A stretch of DNA of 64,000 nucleotides from Paenibacillus marchantiophytorum (lineage in GTDB: Bacteria > Bacillota > Bacilli > Paenibacillales > NBRC-103111). Position 1 is the stretch's first letter, and every line of letters begins with the position of its first letter. The notes below the pieces were generated by a model. The model ran no database searches, was not told the DNA's origin, and was given only the letters and a program-made list of their open reading frames with translations. The translations under genes were made by a program, and so were the position numbers. Location of the stretch: NCBI RefSeq assembly GCF_014640555.1, contig NZ_BMHE01000002.1:261566-325565 (forward strand). Direction: 5' to 3'. Of the stretch, positions 27,461 through 36,380 are shown piece by piece.

Positions 27461-27808
27461 ATGGAGCATGAGTGAGAGTAGGAGTAGGAGTAGAAGAGGA
27501 GGAGGATGTCTAAAAGTGACCAATTTGTTGAACATCTAGGCAGAATGGAGGGGGATGAGGATTTGTGAGTGGTGAGTTGTAAATGAAAAGGAACTACGAT
27601 CCGCTAATTGGCTGGAACTGGGGTAAAAGTAGCCTGAAAGGGAACTGAGGTACGCTAATAAGCGGAAAATGCTGATTCAGACGGGGAAATGGTGATATAG
27701 CGGATCGTAGTTCCTATTGGAGTAGGATTAGGCGGTTTTCAGCATAATAGAGGATCCTAGTTCCCTTTGGGCTGGGTGATGGCACAGAACGTAGTGTGAA
27801 AAGGGCGT
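27461..27808. repeat. Dispersed palindromic repeat, copy B (first tandem unit)
   Basis: Same organisation as copy A. It has one GTAGAA hexamer, the TAAAAGTGACCAATTTGTTG segment (from 27511), GGAACTACGATCCGCTA (27590-27606) and its exact inverse at 27698-27714, then a degenerate inverse copy and GGCACAGAACGTAGTGTGAA. The non-coding stretch 27085-28756 consists almost wholly of copies B, C and D; I see no gene in it. Confidence 0.9.
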
Positions 27809-28234
27809 AGGGTGGAGCTTTTTTGGTGGGCTGAAAGGGGGAGGTGGAGTAAGAGTAAGAGTAGAAGTAGAAGTAGAAGTAGAAGTAGAAGTAGAAGTAG
27901 AAGTAGAAGTAGAAGTAGAAGTAGAAGAGGGGGAGGATGTCTAAAAGTGACTAATTTGTTGAACATCTAGGCAGAATGGAGGGGGATGAGGAGTTGTGAG
28001 TGGTGAGTTGTAAATGAAAAGGAACTACGATCCGCTAATTGGCTGGAACTGGGGTAAAAGTAGCATGAAAGGGAACTGAGGTACGCTAATGAGCGGAAAA
28101 TGCTGATTCCGACGGGGAAATGGTGAAATAGCGGATCGTAGTTCCTTTTGTAGCGGAATTAGGCGGTTTTCAGCATAATAGAGGATCCTAGTTCCCTTTG
28201 GGCTGGGTGATGGCACAGAACGTAGTGTGAAAAG
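27809..28234. repeat. Dispersed palindromic repeat, copy C (second tandem unit)
   Basis: Nearly identical to copy B but with the hexamer GTAGAA expanded to 11 units. The conserved segment starts at 27942, 431 bases after that of copy B. The 17-base inverted repeat pair lies at 28021-28037 and 28129-28145. Confidence 0.9.
27861..27926. repeat. Hexanucleotide tandem repeat (GTAGAA) x 11
   Basis: Eleven uninterrupted GTAGAA units within repeat copy C. The minus strand reads as a run of leucine codons, an artefact of the repeat and not a gene. Confidence 0.95.
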
Positions 28235-28648
28235 GGCGTAGGGTGGAGCTTTTTTGGTGGGCTGAAAGGGGGAGGTGGAGTAAGAGTAAGAGTAGAAGTA
28301 GAAGTAGAAGTAGAAGTAGAAGAGGGGGAGGATGTCTAAAAGTGACTAATTTGTTGAACATCTAGGCAGAATGGAGGGGGGATGAGGAGTTGTGAGTGGT
28401 GAGTTTTAAATGAAAAGGAACTACGATCCGCTAATTGGCTGGAACCGGGGTAAAAGTAGCCTGAAAGGGAACTGAGGTACGCTAATGAGCGGAATATGCT
28501 GATTCCGACGGGGAAATGGTGATATAGCGGATCGTAGTTCCTATTGGAGTAGGATTAGGCGGTTTTCAGCATTATAGCGGATCATAGTTCCTTTTGGGCT
28601 GGGCGATGGCACAGAACGTAGTATGAAAAGGAACTACGATCCGCTAAT
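28235..28648. repeat. Dispersed palindromic repeat, copy D (third tandem unit)
   Basis: The conserved segment starts at 28337, 395 bases after that of copy C. The 36-base difference from the B-to-C period equals six hexamer units. The inverted pair lies at 28417-28433 and 28525-28541, a third arm at 28575-28591, and the start of a further unit (GGAACTACGATCCGCTA, 28630-28646) is cut short. Confidence 0.9.
28292..28321. repeat. Hexanucleotide tandem repeat (GTAGAA) x 5
   Basis: Five GTAGAA units in the same place within copy D as the 11 units in copy C. Confidence 0.95.
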
Positions 28649-28756
28649 TGGGAGAAGGGGTGGCGGAAGGGCGGCAGCATTCCATCGCGTAGTCTTCCGT
28701 CGTCACATGACGCATCAGCTTTCTGTATTCGCCGCTTTCCCCTCCTCCCCATCACC

Positions 28757-29578
28757 TCAAAACACGTGCCTCATCAGCTTCCGACACTCCAGCGGCGTCT
28801 GCGAGGTGACTTGCTTGAACACGCGGCCGAAGTGGGCGACGCTGTCGAAGCCGGATTGCTCGGCGATGTGGATGACTTTGTGCTTGGTCTCACGCAGCAG
28901 ACGCTGGGCTTCGCGGATGCGCACGTTGTTCAAGTATTCAACGAACGAGAAGCCCGTTGTTTCCTTGAACGAGCGGCAGAAGTAGCTTGGGCTGATATAA
29001 AAGGTTTCGGAAATCGAGGCGAGCGTCAGCCGATTGCGAAACTGCTCATTGATGTAGGAGACAATTTCGTACATTTTGGGATTGTGCGGTTGGGGCTGTT
29101 CGTCCGCAAGATTTGGTTTGTCTGTGAGCCGCGAGCAGATAATCAGCAATTGCGTAAATAAGGCTTTGCTGTTAAGCTGCCAACCGCTTTGTTCCTGCTG
29201 CTGCTCTCGCAAAATATGAAAGAGCAAATTCTCTATAGCGGTGCGATTCATGCCCGTAAGGGAGAAGACATGATGGTTTTGCTGAAAGAGCACGAGCAGT
29301 TGTTCAGCGGCATCTTCCCCAATGGATCGAATGAAGCGATCATCAAAGCTAAGCAGAATACGTTCGTGCGGCGCCTCATCAACATTTCGAGTTTTGTGGA
29401 GCACATTTTTATCGATGCAGACGAGGCCGCCCTCTTGAATATAATAAGAGCGATCTTGTATAAAATAATGGCGTTTCCCGCTGAGTAAATAATAAATTTC
29501 ATAGGTATCATGGAAATGATTCACGTTCATAGAGAAAGCATGATCTCTGCGCAGTCGTTCAATCGCGAATTGTTGCAA
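28757..29578 (-). CDS. AraC-family regulator with N-terminal cupin sensor
   Basis: 273 residues from a TTG at 29578, chosen because AAGAGGTGG lies 6 bases upstream and the protein then begins MQQFAIERLRRDHAFSMNVN, a typical cupin start. A longer frame exists but lacks a binding site. HFHDTYEIYYLLSGKRHYFI is the ligand pocket strand. The C-terminal domain has LASISETFYISPSYFCRSFK and VIHIAEQSGFDSVAHFGRVF. It is divergent from the oxidoreductase/hydrolase pair at 29736-32072 and is the probable regulator of that pair. Its 3' end abuts the repeat block. Confidence 0.87.
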   Translation of the reverse strand: MQQFAIERLRRDHAFSMNVNHFHDTYEIYYLLSGKRHYFIQDRSYYIQEGGLVCIDKNVLHKTRNVDEAPHERILLSFDDRFIRSIGEDAAEQLLVLFQQNHHVFSLTGMNRTAIENLLFHILREQQQEQSGWQLNSKALFTQLLIICSRLTDKPNLADEQPQPHNPKMYEIVSYINEQFRNRLTLASISETFYISPSYFCRSFKETTGFSFVEYLNNVRIREAQRLLRETKHKVIHIAEQSGFDSVAHFGRVFKQVTSQTPLECRKLMRHVF

Positions 29579-29735
29579 GGTTAACCACCTCTTGTCTTCA
29601 TCAAATAGGATCTTTTTATTATAGCAAGATATGCAAGGAATGAAACTATAAAGGTAATATTTGAATAGAAACACAGCAAATATTGTATTAATCTTGAAGT
29701 AGGACATATCCACATTCGAGAGGGGTACAAACGCA

Positions 29736-31019
29736 ATGAAAAAACGTTACGCAGTAGTCGGCACAGGTGGTAGAGCAGAATTTTTCTATGGAGCGATTGT
29801 GAAGGATTTTCAAGAAACGTCCGAATTGGTTGCGATTTGTGATATTAATCAAACGAGAATGAATTATACCAACCAACTATTGGTTGATAAATATGAGTAC
29901 AATGCGGTGCCAACCTATAAAGCAGATCAATTCGAGGAAATGATTCGCAACGAAAAACCTGATTATGTCATTGTGACATCGGTGGACCGGACACATCATA
30001 CTTACATTATCAAAGCGATGGAGCTTGGTTGTGATGTAATCTCAGAAAAACCGATGACGGTGGATGAAGAGAAATGTCAGGAAATTCTCGATGCCATTAA
30101 ACGTACCGGACGCCAGCTTCGCGTGACGTTCAATTACCGTTATGCTCCGCACAATACGAAAGTTCGTGAGCTGATTATGGATGGATCCATTGGGGATGTT
30201 CATTCGGTACATTTCGAGTGGCTGCTGAACACCGAGCATGGCGCTGATTATTTCCGCAGATGGCACCGCGATAAGCGCAATGGCGGCGGGTTGCTGGTGC
30301 ACAAGTCAACGCATCATTTCGATCTCGTTAACTTCTGGCTCGGCACGCGTCCTGACACGGTATTTGCGATGGGCGGCCTCATGTTCTATGGCCGAGAAAA
30401 TGCAGAAAAACGCGGTGAAACGAAGTTCTATCAACGAGCTACGGGGAATGAGAATGCCAAGGATGATCCGTTTGCGCTGCTTTTGGATACGAATAAGCAT
30501 CTAAAAGGAATGTATTTGGATGCGGAACATGAAGATGGCTACCAGCGCGATCAAAGCGTTTTCGGCGACGGGATTAGCATTGAAGACACGATGGGAGTTA
30601 TGGTTCGCTACAAAAACAAAGCCATTCTCACTTATTCACTGAATGCCTACATGCCATGGGAAGGCTTCAATGTCATGATTAATGGCAGCAAGGGCCGTAT
30701 TGAATTGCGGGTAGTTGAGAAATCGTATGTCAATTCCGGTGGGGACAAAGCGGACGAAGGCGCATTGAAAGCCAAATCAATCAAGGTTTTCCCGATGTTC
30801 GCGGCTCCATATGAAGTGGAAATTGAAGAGCTTGCTGGGGGACATGGCGGCGGTGATCCGATTTTGCTGCGTGATATCTTTGATAAGGCGTCCGACGACC
30901 GCTTTGCCAGAGCAGCCTCCCATGTGGATGGAGCGTTGTCCATTCTGACCGGCATAGCAGGGAACATTTCATTACGTACGGGACAGCCTGTTGCGGTAGA
31001 TAAATTGGTCACTTTCTAA
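29736..31019 (+). CDS. Gfo/Idh/MocA family oxidoreductase
   Basis: 427 residues. An N-terminal Rossmann fold (YAVVGTGGRAEFFYGAIVKD) binds NAD(P). The conserved EKP motif (VISEKPMTVDEEKC) follows near residue 108, and the C-terminal domain has GGGLLVHKSTHHFDLVNFWL with the usual substrate-site lysine and histidines. Such enzymes oxidise or reduce sugars, inositols or sugar acids; the substrate is not evident. GAGAGGGGT precedes the ATG. It is followed after 21 bases by a hydrolase gene, so they form a two-gene unit divergent from an AraC regulator. A role in breakdown of an esterified or modified carbohydrate fits the pairing but is inference. Confidence 0.88.
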   Translation: MKKRYAVVGTGGRAEFFYGAIVKDFQETSELVAICDINQTRMNYTNQLLVDKYEYNAVPTYKADQFEEMIRNEKPDYVIVTSVDRTHHTYIIKAMELGCDVISEKPMTVDEEKCQEILDAIKRTGRQLRVTFNYRYAPHNTKVRELIMDGSIGDVHSVHFEWLLNTEHGADYFRRWHRDKRNGGGLLVHKSTHHFDLVNFWLGTRPDTVFAMGGLMFYGRENAEKRGETKFYQRATGNENAKDDPFALLLDTNKHLKGMYLDAEHEDGYQRDQSVFGDGISIEDTMGVMVRYKNKAILTYSLNAYMPWEGFNVMINGSKGRIELRVVEKSYVNSGGDKADEGALKAKSIKVFPMFAAPYEVEIEELAGGHGGGDPILLRDIFDKASDDRFARAASHVDGALSILTGIAGNISLRTGQPVAVDKLVTF

Positions 31020-31040
31020 TAAAGGTTGGAGGCGAGCGGC

Positions 31041-32072
31041 ATGTGGAATCCGGATGCAATCATGGAGAACCTTTATAACACTTATGCTGGCAAGCGGCTT
31101 CAAAAGCAAGAACATGAAACGGCTGCTTCGTATAAGCTGCGGTTAAAGGAGCAATTGACTGGCTCGCTGACGCTTCGAGAAGGGCAGGATAATCTACATC
31201 CTGTCCTTCTTGAACGTATAGAGCTCAGTGATCATATTCGTGAGCGAATTGAATTTGGAACATACATGGGCTTTCGAGTGCCTGCTTATGTATTGATTCC
31301 ACTAGGTTTGAAGGGAAAGAGAGCTGCTGTGCTGGCCTTGCATGGTCATGGGTTCGGGAGCAGGCAGATCGTAGGATTGAATGCGGATGGCACTGAGCAT
31401 TCAGGTGAGCCGGACATTCATGGCAATTATGCGCTGGAACTAGTTAGGCGCGGCTTCATCGTGATTGCTCCTGAGATTATCGGCTTCGGGGATCGAAGGC
31501 TTGCTGAGGATCTGAAAGATGGAAAAGTAGGGAACTCCTCCTGCCAAACCCTAGCATCACATTTGCTCTTATACGGGATATCGTTAGCGGCATTGCGCGT
31601 TCAGGAAGCGAGGCGAGCGCTCGACTACGTGTTGTCTCGGGAAGATGTGGACAGCGGCAACGTTGGTTGTTTCGGTTTCTCGGGAGGCGGGCTTATCGCC
31701 GCTTATACAGCAGCTCTCGATGAGCGGGTGAAAGCGACGGTTCTGTGCGCTTTTGCCAATACATTCAAAGGCAGCATCATGCCTATTCGCCATTGCATCG
31801 ACAACTATTTGCCGGGCGTGCTGACATACGCGGAGCTGCCTGAATTAATTGGTTTGATAGCTCCCCGTCCCTTGTTTATCGCATCCGGCAAACAGGATCC
31901 TATTTTTCCTGTAGAAACGGTAGAAGTTGCTGTTGCGTATGTAAGAAAATTGTATAAACAAAGTGGTGCGGAAGACCGATTACACGTTCATCTCTATGAT
32001 GGGGTTCATGAAGTGGATGGGAGCCGGGCTTATCCTTGGCTGGTTGAGGCACTTGTACAGTTACGAAGTTAA
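31041..32072 (+). CDS. Alpha/beta hydrolase (dienelactone hydrolase/acetylxylan-esterase-like)
   Basis: 343 residues from the ATG at 31041 (GGTTGGAGG 8 bases upstream). There is no signal peptide. The fold is visible from [20 protein letters not shown] (oxyanion region). The nucleophile serine lies in [20 protein letters not shown], the acid probably in [12 protein letters not shown], and the histidine in DGVHEVDG. The overall pattern resembles the large abhydrolase/AXE1 group, which removes acyl groups from sugars or hydrolyses lactones. It follows the oxidoreductase by 21 bases. Its last four bases overlap the end of the convergent mgsA gene. Confidence 0.8.
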   Translation: MWNPDAIMENLYNTYAGKRLQKQEHETAASYKLRLKEQLTGSLTLREGQDNLHPVLLERIELSDHIRERIEFGTYMGFRVPAYVLIPLGLKGKRAAVLALHGHGFGSRQIVGLNADGTEHSGEPDIHGNYALELVRRGFIVIAPEIIGFGDRRLAEDLKDGKVGNSSCQTLASHLLLYGISLAALRVQEARRALDYVLSREDVDSGNVGCFGFSGGGLIAAYTAALDERVKATVLCAFANTFKGSIMPIRHCIDNYLPGVLTYAELPELIGLIAPRPLFIASGKQDPIFPVETVEVAVAYVRKLYKQSGAEDRLHVHLYDGVHEVDGSRAYPWLVEALVQLRS

Positions 32073-32506
32073 ATGCTGTTGTCAGTTCCGTTTAGTTTCA
32101 AGGTGTCGTATTTGCGGATTTCTTCACGCCAGGAAAGGAATCCGTTCTCCATTGCGCGGATCAGCATTTCTGCCGTCGCAACATTCGTAGCCAGAGGAAT
32201 CCGCTGAACATCACATAGGCGAAGCAAGGCGGAAATATCCGGTTCGTGTCCAAGCGCAGACAGCGGATCGCGAAAAAAGATCAATAAATCAATATCATCC
32301 ATCGCAATCATAGCCCCGATTTGTTGATCTCCACCAAGCGGACCTGAACGCAAACGGGTCACCTCTAGTTTGGCAGCCTCACTTATTCTTTTCCCTGTCG
32401 TTCCTGTTGCAAAAAGCGTATGCTTTTGGAAGATATGTTTGTAAGCAATAACGAAGTCTACGATTAAGTTTTTGTGAATGTCATGCGCGACCAATGCGAT
32501 ATTCAT
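32069..32506 (-). CDS. mgsA: Methylglyoxal synthase
   Basis: 145 residues. MgsA converts dihydroxyacetone phosphate to methylglyoxal and phosphate in the cytoplasm, bypassing lower glycolysis when phosphate is short. The N-terminal VAHDIHK, the phosphate-binding TGTTGKRI (34-41) and catalytic GGDQQIG (Asp60) are present, as is the [12 protein letters not shown] segment with His87 and Asp90. These correspond to the E. coli residues Asp71, His98 and Asp101. GGGGTGGAG precedes the ATG. It is convergent with the hydrolase gene and overlaps it by four bases. Confidence 0.95.
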   Translation of the reverse strand: MNIALVAHDIHKNLIVDFVIAYKHIFQKHTLFATGTTGKRISEAAKLEVTRLRSGPLGGDQQIGAMIAMDDIDLLIFFRDPLSALGHEPDISALLRLCDVQRIPLATNVATAEMLIRAMENGFLSWREEIRKYDTLKLNGTDNSI

Positions 32507-32761
32507 TTACTCTCCACCCCTTCTAATGTGTTATATTATCTGACATATAATTATTGTTGAATTCAGATTATCCTAAAATATAAATAAATTCAATCATTAT
32601 TTTGGTTATTTTGATCAATTAGAATGAAATATGTCATGTTATCGAACATTAACATTACACCGAATGAGCTAATCAAGCAGTTTTCAGCTTGTTTCCTTCC
32701 TTTCTATAGGGAGCTAACTATGTTAATCTGTAAGAAGTGTCGACAAGGCGGTGGTCATTTT

Positions 32762-33391
32762 TTGAAACGAATTTTGATTACAGGGTACAAAGCATCTGAA
32801 TTGGGTATTTTTTCATTAAAGCATCCGGGAATTCCGATTATAAAAAAAGCGATCCAGAAGAAGCTCATTGCTCTTGTCGAGGATGGTTTGGAATGGGTCG
32901 TCGTCAGTGGGGGTTGGGGTGTTGAGTTATGGGCTGCCGAGGCTGTGCTTGAACTTAGAGCGGGTACATGCCCGGAGCTGAAATTAGCGATTATTACGCC
33001 TTTTCTGGAGCAGGAAGAGAAATGGAGCGACGATAAGAAGAATTGCTATACGAGTGTGATTGAGCGTGCTAATTATGTGAATAGCATAACGAAGACCAAA
33101 TATGAAGGTCCTTGGCAGTTTAAGGAACGCGATAAGTTTCTGCTGCGCAACTCGGATGGCATCTTGCTTGTCTATGATGAAGATACAGAAGGTTCCCCAA
33201 GATTTATGAAACAGCAAGCTGCGCAATTGGCGGCCAATCACGCTTATCCGATCTTGACTATCAATGCCTATGATTTGCAAAATATAGCGGAAGATGAACA
33301 AGGGGAGCAGCACGGCGAAGAAGACTTGAGCGGAGATCAATGGGGAGATCTAGATACGTATAAGGATAATAAAGATTTCGAAGAAATCTAA
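32762..33391 (+). CDS. YpsA-like SLOG-family protein (DUF1273)
   Basis: 209 residues from a TTG at 32762. AAGGCGGTGG lies 8 bases upstream, and the protein then begins MKRILITGYKASELGIF, which matches the start of B. subtilis YpsA. Further family blocks are LEWVVVSGGWGVELWAAEAV and LAIITPFLEQEEKW. The DprA/LOG-like fold suggests nucleotide or ligand binding. YpsA has been linked to cell division and stress in Bacillus, but no reaction is established. The C-terminal 35 residues are acidic and extend beyond the usual domain. A strong terminator follows directly. A 255-base upstream gap separates it from mgsA. Confidence 0.85.
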   Translation: MKRILITGYKASELGIFSLKHPGIPIIKKAIQKKLIALVEDGLEWVVVSGGWGVELWAAEAVLELRAGTCPELKLAIITPFLEQEEKWSDDKKNCYTSVIERANYVNSITKTKYEGPWQFKERDKFLLRNSDGILLVYDEDTEGSPRFMKQQAAQLAANHAYPILTINAYDLQNIAEDEQGEQHGEEDLSGDQWGDLDTYKDNKDFEEI

Positions 33392-33397
33392 ATAGGG

Positions 33398-33430
33398 AAA
33401 GCCAGGTCCGATGCGGACTTGGCTTTTTTT
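33398..33430 (+). terminator. Intrinsic terminator after the YpsA-like gene
   Basis: AAAGCCAGGTCC pairs with GGACTTGGCTTT around a five-base loop, followed by a run of T. Confidence 0.9.
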
Positions 33431-33443
33431 CATGACTGGTGCG

Positions 33444-33498
33444 TTAAGATAATCTTAAGAATTGTCCCCACAATCTGTTAAGATTCAGCGTCTATACT
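33444..33498 (+). promoter_or_regulatory. Candidate response-regulator operator and promoter
   Basis: TTAAGATAATCTTAA (33444-33458) is a perfect palindrome. GTTAAGAT recurs at 33477-33484, and TATACT at 33493-33498 could be a -10 box without a good -35. A response regulator bound to the repeats may replace the -35 contact, giving autoregulation of the two-component operon. The 5' leader from there to the start codon is about 130 bases. Confidence 0.4.
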
Positions 33499-33631
33499 AA
33501 GTCTCATGATAGCTATCAACATTTTGATTGTATTTATCAGATCAACTTGATACGTTAATGGATATCCGCAAAGCACCGTACATAGGCTTAAAACTATTTC
33601 ATACTTACACATGTAAAGGAGGGTACCCGGC

Positions 33632-34324
33632 ATGGCACAAACGACAATACTCCTTGTTGACGACGAGAAAGAAATCATCGATATGCTGGCCATTTATTTG
33701 AAAAATGAAGGTTATCAGTTGCTTCGAGCGTCCGATGGCATGGAAGCCCTGCAGGTTCTTCAGAAGGAAGAGGTAGATCTGATCGTTCTCGACATCATGA
33801 TGCCGAAAATGGATGGGATCGAGGCTTGCTTTAAAATCCGCGAGCAAAAAAATATGCCGATCATTATGCTCTCTGCCAAGAGTCAGGATATGGATAAAAT
33901 CTGGGGCTTAAGCTCAGGCGCTGACGACTACATGAGCAAACCATTTAATCCGTTGGAGCTAATCGCTCGAATTAAATCGCAGCTGCGCCGTTACACTAGG
34001 CTTAATGTGCCGCATGTGAACAAGGACCACGAGCTCGAAGTGGATGATCTGACGATTAATACACAGACACATGAAGTCAAGCTGGAAGGCAAAGAAATTA
34101 AGCTAACCCCAAGGGAATTCGCTATTCTTGAGCTGCTTGTCCGTAACCGAGGGATGGTGTGGAGTTCGGAAAAAATGTACGAAACCATTTGGAAGGAAGC
34201 CTATTATGACTCCGACAATACGGTCATGGTGCATATCCGCAAAATTCGTGAAAAAATTGAACCAAATCCAAGAAGCCCGAGATTTATAAAAACAGTTTGG
34301 GGGGTTGGCTACAAAGTTGAATAA
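33632..34324 (+). CDS. Response regulator, OmpR/PhoB family
   Basis: 230 residues. Receiver domain at about 1-120 with VDDEKE, phosphoacceptor Asp54 in VLDIMMPKMDG and lysine in DDYMSKPFNPLEL. The winged-helix DNA-binding domain covers about 135-230 (LTPREFAILELLVRNRGMVW and VMVHIRKIREKIEPNPRSPR). AAAGGAGGG precedes the ATG. The partner kinase gene overlaps its end. Context suggests control of the downstream lipoprotein and RND efflux genes, that is, an envelope or antimicrobial stress response; this is inference. Confidence 0.93.
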   Translation: MAQTTILLVDDEKEIIDMLAIYLKNEGYQLLRASDGMEALQVLQKEEVDLIVLDIMMPKMDGIEACFKIREQKNMPIIMLSAKSQDMDKIWGLSSGADDYMSKPFNPLELIARIKSQLRRYTRLNVPHVNKDHELEVDDLTINTQTHEVKLEGKEIKLTPREFAILELLVRNRGMVWSSEKMYETIWKEAYYDSDNTVMVHIRKIREKIEPNPRSPRFIKTVWGVGYKVE

Positions 34325-35873
34325 ACGATATGATATCAATCCTTACTCGAGACTGAACCGATTTCCATTTACCTTTTTTCCTTTTAACCTGCTTCGTAAG
34401 CTGATTATTTTGATTCAGACGCTGTATAAGATTACGATGGGGCAAGTTGAGCGAAGCATACGGATGCAGCTGATGCTAACCTTCATTATCTGTTTGTTGG
34501 CAGGATCAATGACTTATGGCATTTGTTCTAATCTATTCGGAGAAATGCGGCGGGCGGCTGTTATTGACTATAAGTACGGGATTGAACGAATAGATAGCGA
34601 AGCCCGCAGCCTGGTTAATGAACTAACCTCCCTCCAAAACCAACGAGATTTGTCCGGTGGCGGAAGTTCGGGCGGGAGGCCGGAGTTTTTTGAAAATCAT
34701 GTAAACCGCATGAATGATCAGAAGTTCAAGGTTCTAGTAACGGATCTGGAAGGTAGAGTCGTCTTTCGAAGCCAAAACGCTGCGGAAACGAATGTCGAAA
34801 TTCACAATGTGATAGGCAACGCGATGAATGCCCGAACGGACCAGGATTATGGCCGAAAAGAGTTTTCCAGTTTTTACCCAGTCAACTATCTGGGCCAAAA
34901 ATCATACCTGATTGTCTCCGGTATCCCAGAACCGCACATTACGTATCAGAAGGGTGAGAGCCCGCTGTCCTTGCTTAGCGCTGTTGCTGTTTTTATCCTT
35001 TTGTTCTACTTCATGACACAGAAGAAAATGCGCCACATTGAGGAACTGGCTGGTGGTCTGCGCATCATTGCAACGGGGAATTTGGATTATCGTGTCATTG
35101 AACGCAGTCAAGATGAGCTTGGTTCTCTGGCCCGGGATCTGAACTTCATGGTAGAAGATTTGCAGAAAAGGATTGAGGAGGAAAGAAGGAACGAGCGCTT
35201 GAAGCGCGAGCTGATTACTAATGTTTCTCATGATTTACGCACACCGCTGACGCTTATCATGGGTTACTTGCGGCTGCTGCATGATAAGGGTTACGAGACA
35301 CCTGAGCAGGCGTCCGGTTATATTAGTATTGCTTATCATAAGTCCGAAAAGCTGAAGCTGCTCATTGATGACTTGTTCGAGTACACGAAGTTATCCAATC
35401 GCGATGAGCCTCTTTACCGAGAAGGTATTGCGATCAACGAGCTGTTAGACCAATTGCTGGAGGAGTTTGTCACACCGGCTGAGGAACAGCAGCTTACGAT
35501 CATTCGCACGATCCCGAAGGAGAAGCTATTGGTTCGCATCGACGTGGATAAAATGATTCGTGTCTTCGAGAATCTGCTGGGAAATTCACTGAAGTACAGC
35601 TTGAAGCCGGGAGCCATTACTGTCAGCCTGCGCCATGATTATCGGTATGTCACCCTGCAAGTTAGCAATCAAGCGGAATTGCTTAGCGATGACGCCTTGC
35701 ATCAATTATTTGATCGGTTCTATCGGGTCGACGCTTCGCGTTCTTCCAATACGGGAGGGTCGGGCCTGGGGCTCGCCATCGCCAAAAGTATTGTGGAGTC
35801 GCACGAAGGCGCCATTTGGGCCGAGCAAAGCGGCGGACAGATTCATTTTTTCGTAAAATTAAAGCTTATTTAA
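34317..35873 (+). CDS. Sensor histidine kinase with HAMP domain
   Basis: 518 residues from a TTG at 34317, overlapping the regulator stop by 8 bases, with GGGGGGTTGG 8 bases upstream; another TTG at 34305 sits directly on that site. First membrane helix at about 51-70 (LMLTFIICLLAGSMTYGICS), an extracytoplasmic sensor of about 140 residues, second helix near LLSAVAVFILLFYFM, HAMP, then HisKA with NVSHDLRTPLTLIMGYLRLL (His305). The ATPase domain follows, with NLLGNSLKYS and GGSGLGLAIAKSIVESH. It should phosphorylate the preceding regulator. The sensor sequence gives no direct clue to the ligand. Confidence 0.92.
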   Translation: MNKRYDINPYSRLNRFPFTFFPFNLLRKLIILIQTLYKITMGQVERSIRMQLMLTFIICLLAGSMTYGICSNLFGEMRRAAVIDYKYGIERIDSEARSLVNELTSLQNQRDLSGGGSSGGRPEFFENHVNRMNDQKFKVLVTDLEGRVVFRSQNAAETNVEIHNVIGNAMNARTDQDYGRKEFSSFYPVNYLGQKSYLIVSGIPEPHITYQKGESPLSLLSAVAVFILLFYFMTQKKMRHIEELAGGLRIIATGNLDYRVIERSQDELGSLARDLNFMVEDLQKRIEEERRNERLKRELITNVSHDLRTPLTLIMGYLRLLHDKGYETPEQASGYISIAYHKSEKLKLLIDDLFEYTKLSNRDEPLYREGIAINELLDQLLEEFVTPAEEQQLTIIRTIPKEKLLVRIDVDKMIRVFENLLGNSLKYSLKPGAITVSLRHDYRYVTLQVSNQAELLSDDALHQLFDRFYRVDASRSSNTGGSGLGLAIAKSIVESHEGAIWAEQSGGQIHFFVKLKLI

Positions 35874-35909
35874 TAGAATTAGGAAAATGGCGATGAAAGG
35901 GGCTCTGCC

Positions 35910-36278
35910 ATGAGACGATGGATGGTATGCCTGATGCTTGTAAGCTTACTAGGAATGATAGGGTGCTCAAAGCCTATTGAATTTACCGGAAAAACGGAAG
36001 ATTGGCGGGTGGAATGTACGGTAAATCCATCCGCTAATGCCAAAGAATATGCGATCACGTATATTGGAAAAGATAGTCAGTCTGTTAAAAATGTCAGTTA
36101 CTCTTTTATGGATAGTGGAAATTTTAATCAAAGCGGCAATAGCGAATCGAACTCGAAAAATTTGAAGATAACCGGAAAGTCTATCAAAGAAACGCCTTAT
36201 GTTGAGGAAGATAGCTTTAAACTTCAAATCAAATGGAATGGTAAGGAGGACACGGTACCTGTAGTAAAAAAAGGTTAG
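35910..36278 (+). CDS. Small lipoprotein of unknown function
   Basis: 122 residues with a short basic start, a hydrophobic stretch and lipobox MIGC (Cys19). The mature part of about 100 residues is polar and probably beta-rich (EYAITYIGKDSQSVKNVSYS), with several Asn/Ser-rich stretches. I do not recognise the family. GAAAGGGG precedes the ATG. It lies 36 bases after the kinase gene and is followed by a terminator, so it is likely the third gene of the two-component operon. It may be an accessory sensor or an envelope protein controlled by that system. Confidence 0.65.
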   Translation: MRRWMVCLMLVSLLGMIGCSKPIEFTGKTEDWRVECTVNPSANAKEYAITYIGKDSQSVKNVSYSFMDSGNFNQSGNSESNSKNLKITGKSIKETPYVEEDSFKLQIKWNGKEDTVPVVKKG

Positions 36279-36298
36279 CAACCCGCATATGCACACAC

Positions 36299-36334
36299 AG
36301 CCGATTATTGCCCCTAAGGTAGAATCGGCTTTCT
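36299..36334 (+). terminator. Intrinsic terminator after the small lipoprotein gene
   Basis: AGCCGATT pairs exactly with AATCGGCT around a 16-base loop, followed by TTCTT. It separates the two-component operon from the RND gene, allowing partial read-through. Confidence 0.65.
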
Positions 36335-36380
36335 TGTCATGCGATTTTTTAGGCGTTCAGTGAGGGGAGGAGTAGAAAAA

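Noticed and set aside
27757..27966. Minus-strand open frame encoding a long leucine run
   Set aside because: It is the translation of the GTAGAA hexamer tract in repeat copy C, has no ribosome binding site and is not conserved in the other copies.
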